Positions 1 through 7,960 of a stretch of 64,000 bases of DNA are shown in pieces. The DNA is taken from assembly GCA_034430175.1 (NCBI GenBank), contig DAOUFI010000026.1, positions 62,001 through 126,000 of the forward strand. The letters run 5' to 3'. Both the position numbers and the translations under genes were made by a program. Numbering within the stretch: the stretch's first letter is position 1; every line of letters begins with the position of its first letter. A model generated the notes under the pieces. It was not told the DNA's origin and did no database searches. It saw nothing but the letters and a program-made list of their open reading frames with translations. This stretch comes from UBA6107 sp034430175. Its GTDB lineage: Bacteria; Chloroflexota; Anaerolineae; Anaerolineales; Anaerolineaceae.

Positions 1-240
1 AGCCAGGGGAAGCGCCACCGAAACAGGATCGGTTGGTTGAATAACCATGTCACGCGCCCAATCCGGCATTTCACCGGGAAGGACCCAATGGCAGGCATCT
101 GAATATTTTTGGCCAACAGAACGATCAGAGGCGGTAAGAGCCATAACCTCAAAATAAGGATGGCAATCCAATAGTTGAATAAACCTTTGACCCACACTTC
201 CGGTAGCGGCCAGGACAGCAACAGGGATACGATTTGACAT
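1..240 (-). CDS. asd: Aspartate-semialdehyde dehydrogenase, archaeal-type, N-terminal part
   Basis: Translating the reverse strand from the ATG at 240 gives an uninterrupted 80-residue N-terminus that runs off the left edge, so the 3' part is missing. It opens with a Rossmann nucleotide-binding motif, AVLAATGSVGQRFIQLL, then FEVMALTASDRSVGQKYSDA, the pattern of the archaeal/fungal class of NADP-dependent aspartate-semialdehyde dehydrogenase rather than the E. coli class. The enzyme reduces aspartyl phosphate to aspartate semialdehyde for lysine, threonine and methionine synthesis. It starts 14 bases after the lysC stop codon, so the two consecutive pathway enzymes very probably share a transcript. 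The catalytic cysteine lies outside the window. Confidence 0.85.
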   Translation of the reverse strand, partial: MSNRIPVAVLAATGSVGQRFIQLLDCHPYFEVMALTASDRSVGQKYSDACHWVLPGEMPDWARDMVIQPTDPVSVALPLA

Positions 241-254
241 GATTTTCTCCTAAA

Positions 255-1673
255 TCAAACCAACCGATGCAATGTTCGAAGCGCTGTTACAATGTCCGCA
301 GCGTCGACAATAAGACTAATCGAGACTTCAGACGAGCCTTGCGCAATGGCAATCACGTTTGCCTTCTCTGCACCGAGCGCACTGAAGATACGTCCGGCCA
401 CGCCCGGCGTGGAGCGCATACCCTCACCGACGACGGTAACAATGCCAACTTCTTCCGTGGCCCAGACGCGGTCGATATCACGGTTCTTGATTTCATTCGA
501 GAAGGCTTCAGAGATGGCTTTCACCACTTTTGGCGCGGCAGAGGCCGGGACAGCGAAGCAAATGCTCTGCTCGGATGATGCCTGGCTAATGAGCGGCACG
601 CTGGTGCCGATGCGGGCTACAGTTTCAAAGGTACGAGCTGCCACACCGGGAACGCCGAGCATGCCGCGACCTTCAAGTGTGATCAATTTTAAGCCGCTGA
701 TGGTGGTAATGGCTTTGATGATGCCGGGTTGTCCTTTGAGCTCCGCGAACAAGCGCGTCCCGGGATGATCGGGGTTGAATGTATTGCAGACACGCAACCC
801 AATACCAGCTTCGATGACTGGACGGATGGTTTTTGGGTGTAGCACCTTCGCGCCAAAGTAGGCCAACTCTGCGATCTCACGGTAAGAGCACTGGGGAACC
901 GTACGAGCGTCAGGAATGAGACGGGGATCTGCGGTCATGACGCCATCGACGTCTGTAAAGATCCAAACGTCATCTGCGGGTAGGGCAGCTCCGATCAGCG
1001 CAGCTGAGTAATCGCTGCCGCCGCGTCCGAGGGTAGTGATGTTACCATCTTTGGTCGCGGCGATGAAACCAGTCACCACCGGGATAATCCGTTTATCGAG
1101 TAGGGGAAGCAAGACAGATCGGGTAGCTTCCCTGGTTTCAGACCACAATGGATGCGCATCAGTGTAATGATCGTCAGTAACAATAAGCTTAGTGGCTTCG
1201 ACGGATTCACTGGTATATCCATTTGTTCGCAGGGCAGCCGAAAGCAGTAGGACACTCATCCGTTCACCCACCGAAGCAATTGCGTCAAGAACGCGCGGTG
1301 TCGCCTCGCCTAGAACGGCGATAGCCTGGCTGAGGTTAACCACATGCGAAATCAATCCTTCGATCTCAGTCATTGTTTTGGCATTTGTTGCTTCATCTAA
1401 AATCAAACGATCAGCAATTAGCTGATGACGGGTATGGATTTCATCGGCGAGTTTGGTGATAAGGGGCGCTGACAATCTCTCGTTTTTTCCAGAAAGTCGC
1501 AGAAGCATATCGGTGATACCCGAAAGCGCCGAGGTTACCACCACAACGTGCTTACCGGCTTCAAATTCCTTCTGAATAATCTGTAGGGTTTGTTGCATGG
1601 CTTCGGGAGTCCCAACCGAAGTACCTCCGAATTTGACTATCAATGTCTCAGTCTTATGTGTTTTGGATACCAT
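255..1673 (-). CDS. lysC: Aspartate kinase with two ACT domains
   Basis: The 472-residue protein phosphorylates aspartate, the first step to lysine, threonine and methionine. The amino-acid kinase domain begins with KFGGTSVG near residue 14 and contains GRGGSDYSA near residue 225. Two C-terminal ACT domains, where end-product amino acids usually bind, follow from about residue 315. The frame stays open for 36 codons upstream to 1781, but the ATG at 1673 is preferred because GGAGG sits 9 bases before it and the kinase fold begins just after. The gene is monofunctional, with no homoserine dehydrogenase fusion. asd follows after 14 bases. Feedback inhibition through the ACT domains is expected from the family and cannot be read here. 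Confidence 0.93.
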   Translation of the reverse strand: MVSKTHKTETLIVKFGGTSVGTPEAMQQTLQIIQKEFEAGKHVVVVTSALSGITDMLLRLSGKNERLSAPLITKLADEIHTRHQLIADRLILDEATNAKTMTEIEGLISHVVNLSQAIAVLGEATPRVLDAIASVGERMSVLLLSAALRTNGYTSESVEATKLIVTDDHYTDAHPLWSETREATRSVLLPLLDKRIIPVVTGFIAATKDGNITTLGRGGSDYSAALIGAALPADDVWIFTDVDGVMTADPRLIPDARTVPQCSYREIAELAYFGAKVLHPKTIRPVIEAGIGLRVCNTFNPDHPGTRLFAELKGQPGIIKAITTISGLKLITLEGRGMLGVPGVAARTFETVARIGTSVPLISQASSEQSICFAVPASAAPKVVKAISEAFSNEIKNRDIDRVWATEEVGIVTVVGEGMRSTPGVAGRIFSALGAEKANVIAIAQGSSEVSISLIVDAADIVTALRTLHRLV

Positions 1674-1804
1674 AAACAAAACCTCCACCTGCCTCGCAGC
1701 AAGCGAAAATGGATACGTATATTTAATTCGGTCGACACTTAATGAATGGATTCCAACAAGATGAGTTCTACGAAGACCCACGTGGATTAATTGGAAAGAT
1801 TATA
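1674..1804 (-). promoter_or_regulatory. lysC leader and -10 box
   Basis: A perfect TATAAT (reverse strand, 1799-1804) lies about 125 bases before the lysC ATG; no good -35 box is seen at the right distance. The long leader ends in a strong ribosome site, GGAGG. I looked for the conserved core elements of a lysine riboswitch and did not find them. Confidence 0.4.
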
Positions 1805-1836
1805 CAACAGTCTTTCAAAAATAAAAGGGAATATTA

Positions 1837-3003
1837 TTAAGGATTGAAAATGGAAAACTTGACCGGGAGACCTCCATTGGTAAGTGATAATGACTGTGTG
1901 GGAGTGCCAAGATTCAGAGCTGTGATCAAAGCAGGGTCACTACATAATATGGCTAACTTCCATCCCTGGAAGCGTTCACGATACATTCTACCGAAGGCAG
2001 CGTAAAGGTCGCGTAAGTCTTTGGTCGGTGATACGCGCACACCGTAAGGTGGATTGGTGACGATCCAACCGGGCGTGTCAAAGGATGGCATGTCACTGAA
2101 AGCATGACATTCGAAGCGGATATCACGATTGACGTCTGTCCGGGCTGCGTTGGCAGTGGCCATCTCGATGGCGCCATGATCTCGATCAGAGCCGTAAAGC
2201 ATCACACTGTTGGGGGTGATCTTTTTGCGGGCATCGTCAAGAAGTGTTTTGAATAAATCGGGTTGATAACCAGACCAATCCATGAAGGCAAAACGACGTG
2301 CCAGACCTGGCGCGATATGACGCGTCATTAAAGCAGCCTCAATGGGGATAGTGCCTGAACCGCAGAACGGATCGACCAGCGGAGACTGCGCGTCCCATCC
2401 AGAGGCTAACAGCAAGCCGGCAGCCAGCGTCTCACGTATAGGTGCTTTGGCGACCGCCTGGCGGTATCCACGGCGGTGAAGCAGTTCACCCGATGAATCG
2501 ATACTAATGGTGCACTGGTCATTGACCAGACGGACCAGAATGATCTGTTTGTTCTCTTCTTTAATATTCTTGATCGGTTGGGCAAGGTGGTCTTCTATGG
2601 CACCGCGTATTCGTTCGGCGACAGCGTCAGAATGGATCAATTTTGATTTGTGACAGGTGACCTTGATGACTACGTCCTGACTAGGCTTCAGAACTTCCTG
2701 CCATTCCAGGCGGCTAGCTTTCTTGCGCAATTCGGCGAAGCTCACCGCATTAAATTCGCCAAGGCGGACAATAACACGGCTAGCAGTACGTAGATACAGA
2801 TTGCACAGGTAGATATGACGATCAAACCCGTTGAATTCGATCCCTCCTTTTTCCTCATCCGGTCCATGAAAACTGGCATCCTTCGCGTAACGTTCGGTCG
2901 ATTTTGGCAGATTGATACCGATCTGAAAGCATTCCCTGGCAAGATAGGGTTCCAACCCGGGCACGCAGGAAATAAATATCCGTTTGGGTTCAGTCAAGCT
3001 CAT
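1837..3003 (-). CDS. THUMP-domain 23S rRNA guanine-N2 methyltransferase (RlmL-like)
   Basis: The 388-residue protein has an N-terminal ferredoxin-like/THUMP region (about residues 5-165) and a C-terminal class I SAM-dependent methyltransferase domain. Motif I/X region DPFCGSGTIPIEAA is near residue 213 and the catalytic NPPYG motif near residue 318, both typical of enzymes that methylate an exocyclic amine. It corresponds to the RlmL half of the E. coli RlmKL fusion (m2G2445 of 23S rRNA) and to B. subtilis YpsC; no second methyltransferase domain is attached. Its ATG overlaps the stop of the upstream ygiQ by four bases, so translation is probably coupled. The exact target base is inferred from the family. 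Confidence 0.85.
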   Translation of the reverse strand: MSLTEPKRIFISCVPGLEPYLARECFQIGINLPKSTERYAKDASFHGPDEEKGGIEFNGFDRHIYLCNLYLRTASRVIVRLGEFNAVSFAELRKKASRLEWQEVLKPSQDVVIKVTCHKSKLIHSDAVAERIRGAIEDHLAQPIKNIKEENKQIILVRLVNDQCTISIDSSGELLHRRGYRQAVAKAPIRETLAAGLLLASGWDAQSPLVDPFCGSGTIPIEAALMTRHIAPGLARRFAFMDWSGYQPDLFKTLLDDARKKITPNSVMLYGSDRDHGAIEMATANAARTDVNRDIRFECHAFSDMPSFDTPGWIVTNPPYGVRVSPTKDLRDLYAAFGRMYRERFQGWKLAILCSDPALITALNLGTPTQSLSLTNGGLPVKFSIFNP

Positions 3004-4751
3004 TTCGGCCTCCTGGGGCTGAACGGTTTTTTTGGATAACCAGTGGATATCCTGGATTTAACAGGTCGGTCGAGGACGACTATTTCTTTTTGCTGTTCTT
3101 TACGTTTGAGATTCTTCTCAACGAAGAGCGGGGCACCGGTAAATGGATCTTTCTCAGTATAGTACATAACACTCGCGTAGGTGGAAGGAGTGGGTGTGAA
3201 GACCTGCACCTGTTCGGGTAGGACTTTCAGTTCCCGTGACGCAAAATCACGCAATTTTTTCATTTCACGGTCACTGCTGCCCGGATAGGCGGCGATCAGA
3301 TAGTATGTCAGATACTGTTTTTTACCGGCAGCGCGTGACATGTTGTCAAATTCCGCTTTGAAGCGGGTGATGGAATCCAGTGGAGGTTTCCCCATAAGGC
3401 GAAGAACCGCAGGTTCGGAATGTTCGGGCGCGATTTTCAACTGACCGGAGGTATGAAATTCAACGACTTCACGTAAATAATCCAACCCTGAGGTTTTATC
3501 GGCCAATATCATATCGTAGCGGATGCCGGAACCGACAAAGGCTTTACGGATACCGGGAATCTGGCGGATCTTTTTGAGTAATGATAACTGCCTGGCATGA
3601 TCGATCTTAATAGTGGGGCAGATCTCAGGGAAAAGACAGCGCTTTTCCACACAGGCGCCGGCATTGAGCTTTTTTGCGCATTCAATGGCATACATATTGG
3701 CGGTGGGACCACCGACATCCTGGATGATGCCCTTGAATTCTGGATCGTGGGTGAAAGATTTCGCTTCGGCGAGGACCGAGGCCTCACTGCGCGAAGAAAC
3801 CGTACGACCTTCGTGAACAGCTATCGCGCAGAAATTACATTCTCCATAACAGCCGCGGTGAGTGGGGATGGAAAAACGAATGGTATCCAACGCTTTGACC
3901 GAACCCTGAGCTTCGTAAAATGGATGCTGTCGACGCTCAAAATCGAGAGCGTAGACCTCATCCATCTCTGCCTGGGTCAGGGGAGGTTGAGGTGGATTTT
4001 GGACATAAAAGCGATCTGCTTTCTTTTGAACAAGGCCGCGGGCGGTAATGGCGTCATTGTTCTTGTAGAAGCAATGGAACATCTCAGAAAATTTGTCGGA
4101 GGAGTCGCTGACTTCCTCAAACGAGGGAAGCACAAGGTAATCAGTCGGGATCGAGTGTGACAAATAACCGAGGCCGCGAATAGTTGTTGGGTCTGTTTGG
4201 TTTGCCAGAGCGCGGGTAAGCTGAACAATGCTTCGTTCGGCCATTCCGTAGAGCAGGTAATCAGCTTTGGAGTCGAAAAGGATCGGCGCTCGCAGTTTAT
4301 CGGACCAATAATCATAATGAGTGATGCGGCGAAGGCTGGCTTCAATACCCCCAAGAACAATAGGGACGGTGTTCTTGAAATGGCGGCGGATCAAATTCGT
4401 GTAAGCAATCACCGCTCGATCAGGACGACGATCGTTGACCCCACCCGGGGTAAAATCGTCCGAACGACGTTTGCGCAGGGTGGCAGTGTAATTGGCGACC
4501 ATCGAGTCCACAGTGCCGGAGCTGACGCCCCAGAAGAGGGCTGGTTCACCAAGCCTGGTGATATCCTCCGGGTTGTCAATTGAAGGTTGGGCGATGACTC
4601 CCACCCGAAAACCCGCCTTGACAAGCACTTTTCCGATGACAGCAATACCCGAATAGGGGGTGTCAATGTACGAGTCCCCGCTAACCAGGATCACATCCAG
4701 GTTTGGCCATTTTAAAGTTTCAAGCTCAGCTTTAGTTGTGGGTAAAAACAT
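3000..4751 (-). CDS. ygiQ: YgiQ-family radical SAM protein
   Basis: The 583-residue protein carries a radical-SAM CxxxCxxC signature (CYGECNFC, near residue 305) for a [4Fe-4S] cluster, an N-terminal region with EASLRRITHYDYWSDK typical of the YgiQ/UPF0313 family, and further cysteines (CVEKRC) around residue 375. The substrate is unknown for the family. The ATG at 4751 is preferred to the upstream in-frame start at 4793 because family members begin with a short FLPTT segment. It follows recJ by 42 bases and overlaps the RlmL-like gene by four. Slightly shorter than E. coli YgiQ. Family assignment is firm; function is not known. Confidence 0.85.
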   Translation of the reverse strand: MFLPTTKAELETLKWPNLDVILVSGDSYIDTPYSGIAVIGKVLVKAGFRVGVIAQPSIDNPEDITRLGEPALFWGVSSGTVDSMVANYTATLRKRRSDDFTPGGVNDRRPDRAVIAYTNLIRRHFKNTVPIVLGGIEASLRRITHYDYWSDKLRAPILFDSKADYLLYGMAERSIVQLTRALANQTDPTTIRGLGYLSHSIPTDYLVLPSFEEVSDSSDKFSEMFHCFYKNNDAITARGLVQKKADRFYVQNPPQPPLTQAEMDEVYALDFERRQHPFYEAQGSVKALDTIRFSIPTHRGCYGECNFCAIAVHEGRTVSSRSEASVLAEAKSFTHDPEFKGIIQDVGGPTANMYAIECAKKLNAGACVEKRCLFPEICPTIKIDHARQLSLLKKIRQIPGIRKAFVGSGIRYDMILADKTSGLDYLREVVEFHTSGQLKIAPEHSEPAVLRLMGKPPLDSITRFKAEFDNMSRAAGKKQYLTYYLIAAYPGSSDREMKKLRDFASRELKVLPEQVQVFTPTPSTYASVMYYTEKDPFTGAPLFVEKNLKRKEQQKEIVVLDRPVKSRISTGYPKKPFSPRRPK

Positions 4752-4793
4752 TTGATGCGCATCCGTTCGGTACGCGCGATGAGTATAACACAC

Positions 4794-7142
4794 TCACGCG
4801 CGTGATTTTCGAGGGCGTTTGGCTTCTTCAGCTAACAAAGATGCAGGCGAGGGTGTCTTTCGATAGTAATCCCTAAATGCACATACTTCGTTATGCAAGA
4901 TTTGGATTTGATTTTGCAGAAGCTCTGTCTGTTGTATATTAGCAGGGTGAGACACGAGAGTGTAGATCCCGTGAGTTCTTTCGTCAGATTGAAGTGTAAT
5001 ATCTCCACGGGCGGCAAACCAGAGAAAAGCTTGATGGATGAGCGCGGAAGTCGTCGCAAAGCGGGTCGCGGCGTCTTCATAGATCAATTCACCTGGACCA
5101 GACTTCAGGGCACTACCGAGGCGTTTCAATAAAATTCCCAAATTTTCTTCATCCGTGCTCAAAGCGAACCAATGAATATTCTGGGGCTTCACTATTTTTA
5201 TGAAGCTTTGCAGGATACCCAATGAAGGAGGAACGGTCCACATCACCAGATTTCTGGAAGGGTTTGAGTTTTCTCGAGTCACAGTTTGCAACGGGCAAGA
5301 GAAAGAACCTTCAGCAAAAATGAGGGTTTCATTTTCTGAGATAATTCTTCGAAGTTCGCTCACTGGGCTGGTTGAAGCACGTAGATCGAGATGGTTGATC
5401 CCGGTTTGTCCTTTAGACCTCTTTGAGGTCATTTCCACTTCGCAATCGCGGTAATCCTGCCATTCAATCTGGAGCTGGGTTTTCCCTTTATATGTCGATA
5501 TCGCGGCACTGAAAGCCATGTCAAAACGGGAGGAGGGGTGAGGCATCTCAGAAGCTTGCCACCAAACGACCTTGAATGTATTGCCGTATGAATCGCTCAG
5601 GAGAATGGTCTCATGTTCCTTGCTACGACCCATTGAGGAAATTGATTCGATTTCCAGATTGGTAGCACTAAAAAGGATTGGGGGATTTCCAGGGCCAAAG
5701 GGAGCAAAACGTTGCAGCTCATCGATTAATTGAAAGTTGATCTCAGAAAGATTTACCTGGGCATCAATTTCAATGGTGGGGTGATAATCGGAGATTGTGG
5801 CGATTTGATCGATTGTCTGGATTAGTTCATACTTAAGCGAATCGAAATTCTCGGTGGAGACAGCCAAACCTGCGGCCATGGGGTGACCCCCGTAAGAGAC
5901 CAGCAGGTCTTTGTGGGAAGCGATGGCAGAAGTAATATCGATCCCATCCACTGACCGAGCGGAACCCTTTGCGATTTGTGGATCGCCAGTGTTGAAGAGG
6001 ATGACCGGACGATGATACAGATTCACGAGCCGACTGGCAACAATTCCCACCACGCCAGTTGGCCATTCGGGATGACCGAGGAATAACAACGGCTTATCGA
6101 GCAGGCGGGGTTCAGACTCGATCATCACTTGAGCGCTCTTGAAGACCTCGTCTGATTTGATTTTACGGTCTGAATTGAGACCTTCGATCTGGTTGCAGGT
6201 GGCGGCTATCAGTATCGGGTCTTCAGTGAGAAGGAATTCAACGATCGGGTTGGCATCACCCAAGCGGCCAACAGCATTCAAGCGGGGAGCGATCACATAG
6301 GAAATGACAGTCTCATTCACAGTCTCTGGTTGAACTTGATTTTCACTCAAGATAGCCGCGAGGCTTGTCCTCGGGCAGTTGCGAATCTGTAATAATCCGC
6401 GTTGTGCCAGATAACGGGCATCTCCGGTGAGGATAGCGACATCCGCGATCAATCCGAGAGCGACGAGGTCAAGTAATGTTACTTCATCACCTGTTTTGCC
6501 CATTTCAGCATAAACAGCTTCGATGAGTTTATATGCCACTCCAACTCCGGAAAGGGTGCGTAAAGGATGATCTTCATCGAGGAATTGTGGATCGATTAAA
6601 GCCAGAGCGTTGGGGAGTGTTTGTGGCAATGTGTGATGGTCTGTGACGATCACGTCCACGCCATGGGATTGCGCATATTCAATAGCATTGTTTGCAGAGA
6701 TGCCAGTATCGCAGGTAATCAGAAGACTCACGCCAGTTCGCAGGAAATTTTCAAGGTAGGGAATTGAAATACCGTGTGATTCGGGACCACGTACGGGAAC
6801 ATGATAGACCGTGTCACAACCAAGTTGACGAAATCCAGAAAGCAAAACCGCGGTGGAGGTTTGACCATCGACATCGAAGTCGCCCCAGATACCGATCCGT
6901 TCATGATTCTTAATCGCCTGGACAATACGGGGCAACGCAGAATCGAGTCCAGGAAGTTGACTCGCAGGGCAGGGTTGATAATACGAAGGATCAAGAAATG
7001 CGCGCGCTTTTTGTGGATCAACGTAACCACGGCGGACGAGCATTTGCAGGAACAAATCTGATCCACCAATTTCCTGGCGCAATTGATCAGGGACGTCGAC
7101 TGGTTGTGGAGCCACCCATTCAGGAGTGTATAATCTTTTCAT
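4794..7142 (-). CDS. recJ: Single-stranded-DNA-specific 5'-3' exonuclease RecJ
   Basis: The 782-residue protein is a DHH-family nuclease that degrades single-stranded DNA 5' to 3' in recombination and repair. Motif DFDVDGQTSTAVLL is near residue 86, TDHHTLP (the DHH motif) near residue 170, and the DHHA1 region SYGGHPMAAGLAVS near residue 415, followed by an OB-fold region. The C-terminal 200 residues are an extension, less conserved, as seen in some Gram-positive RecJ proteins. It lies 8 bases after the PD-(D/E)XK nuclease gene in the same direction. This places a 5'-3' exonuclease in the same transcript as helicase and nuclease genes, which supports a joint role in end resection. Confidence 0.93.
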   Translation of the reverse strand: MKRLYTPEWVAPQPVDVPDQLRQEIGGSDLFLQMLVRRGYVDPQKARAFLDPSYYQPCPASQLPGLDSALPRIVQAIKNHERIGIWGDFDVDGQTSTAVLLSGFRQLGCDTVYHVPVRGPESHGISIPYLENFLRTGVSLLITCDTGISANNAIEYAQSHGVDVIVTDHHTLPQTLPNALALIDPQFLDEDHPLRTLSGVGVAYKLIEAVYAEMGKTGDEVTLLDLVALGLIADVAILTGDARYLAQRGLLQIRNCPRTSLAAILSENQVQPETVNETVISYVIAPRLNAVGRLGDANPIVEFLLTEDPILIAATCNQIEGLNSDRKIKSDEVFKSAQVMIESEPRLLDKPLLFLGHPEWPTGVVGIVASRLVNLYHRPVILFNTGDPQIAKGSARSVDGIDITSAIASHKDLLVSYGGHPMAAGLAVSTENFDSLKYELIQTIDQIATISDYHPTIEIDAQVNLSEINFQLIDELQRFAPFGPGNPPILFSATNLEIESISSMGRSKEHETILLSDSYGNTFKVVWWQASEMPHPSSRFDMAFSAAISTYKGKTQLQIEWQDYRDCEVEMTSKRSKGQTGINHLDLRASTSPVSELRRIISENETLIFAEGSFSCPLQTVTRENSNPSRNLVMWTVPPSLGILQSFIKIVKPQNIHWFALSTDEENLGILLKRLGSALKSGPGELIYEDAATRFATTSALIHQAFLWFAARGDITLQSDERTHGIYTLVSHPANIQQTELLQNQIQILHNEVCAFRDYYRKTPSPASLLAEEAKRPRKSRA

Positions 7143-7150
7143 GATCGTAT

Positions 7151-7960
7151 TTACTCACCAGTGGGTAATTCTTCGAAGTCGAAATCGAAGGGTGAAGAAA
7201 TCTCATCATCTTCTTCACGGGTGCGAAAATCACCAGCTTTTTCTCCACGTTCGCATAGAGAGCGATAACGGCAAAACTCGCAGAGTTTCGCCTTATTAGT
7301 CATGACAAATTGATCGGGTTCAAGCGATTCGATCTCGGTAATCAATCCAGCTATCTTTTCACGGTCTGATTGAAATTGCTCTGGAGAGTATATGAATTTA
7401 ATTGAAGAATTGGGAAATGCCGGATACCAGTAGGTCATTTCGATATCCTGCGGTTGAAGAGTGGGTGGTTCACTTTTGAGAGCCAACACAAGTGGATAAA
7501 CCAATGTCTGCATGCGGTCAACAAGCCATCTCCGCTGCGGTTCACGCTGCGAAGTTTTCCAATCGAAAACCAACGCGTGATGATCGGGGGTGTAAATCAG
7601 TAGGTCGTATTTGGCAAGCATGCGATACTTGCCAAATGGAACCGTGATCAGTTTTTCATAGAATTTCTCGCCTGGGAGGGTGTCGATCCTTAATTTAGTG
7701 AATTCCTGATGCCATTTTTCCATTTCGGCATCTTCCATCGATAGGTTGAGGAATTCAGCAGGAATGCCAATACCCTGTTGATAAACCAGGCGATGGAATT
7801 GCTCGCCCAGACGCATGAGTTCCTCGTGTTCGCGCACGGGTTCGCTCTCAAGTGCCGGCCAATCCTGGTTGAGGATGTGGCGGAGGTAAAAGAGCTTACG
7901 ACAATTTTGAAAATCTTCCAGGTTCTGCTGGTTGAAGGAGAAAGTCTCAGGCAGATTCAT
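7151..7960 (-). CDS. PD-(D/E)XK nuclease with Fe-S-type cysteines (AddB/Cas4-like)
   Basis: The 269-residue protein resembles the nuclease domain of AddB, RecB and Cas4. A lone N-terminal cysteine (FQNCRKLFYL, about residue 20) pairs with a C-terminal CEFCRYRSLC cluster (about residues 236-245), the spacing of Fe-S nucleases. The catalytic core is read as FDWKTS near residue 136 with the preceding acidic residue in the strand before. The ATG at 7960 is chosen over 7981 because GGAG lies 7 bases upstream; it overlaps the helicase stop by 14 bases. It probably supplies the nuclease activity for the helicase encoded just upstream, as a free subunit instead of a fused domain. The exact subunit role is inference. 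Confidence 0.8.
   Translation of the reverse strand: MNLPETFSFNQQNLEDFQNCRKLFYLRHILNQDWPALESEPVREHEELMRLGEQFHRLVYQQGIGIPAEFLNLSMEDAEMEKWHQEFTKLRIDTLPGEKFYEKLITVPFGKYRMLAKYDLLIYTPDHHALVFDWKTSQREPQRRWLVDRMQTLVYPLVLALKSEPPTLQPQDIEMTYWYPAFPNSSIKFIYSPEQFQSDREKIAGLITEIESLEPDQFVMTNKAKLCEFCRYRSLCERGEKAGDFRTREEDDEISSPFDFDFEELPTGE

Noticed and set aside
1674..1781. N-terminal extension of aspartate kinase to 1781
   Set aside because: It has no ribosome site, covers the leader between the -10 box and the strong GGAGG site, and adds residues not typical of the family.
1674..1800. Lysine riboswitch in front of lysC
   Set aside because: The interval is shorter than a typical lysine riboswitch with its expression platform, and I could not find its conserved core segments.
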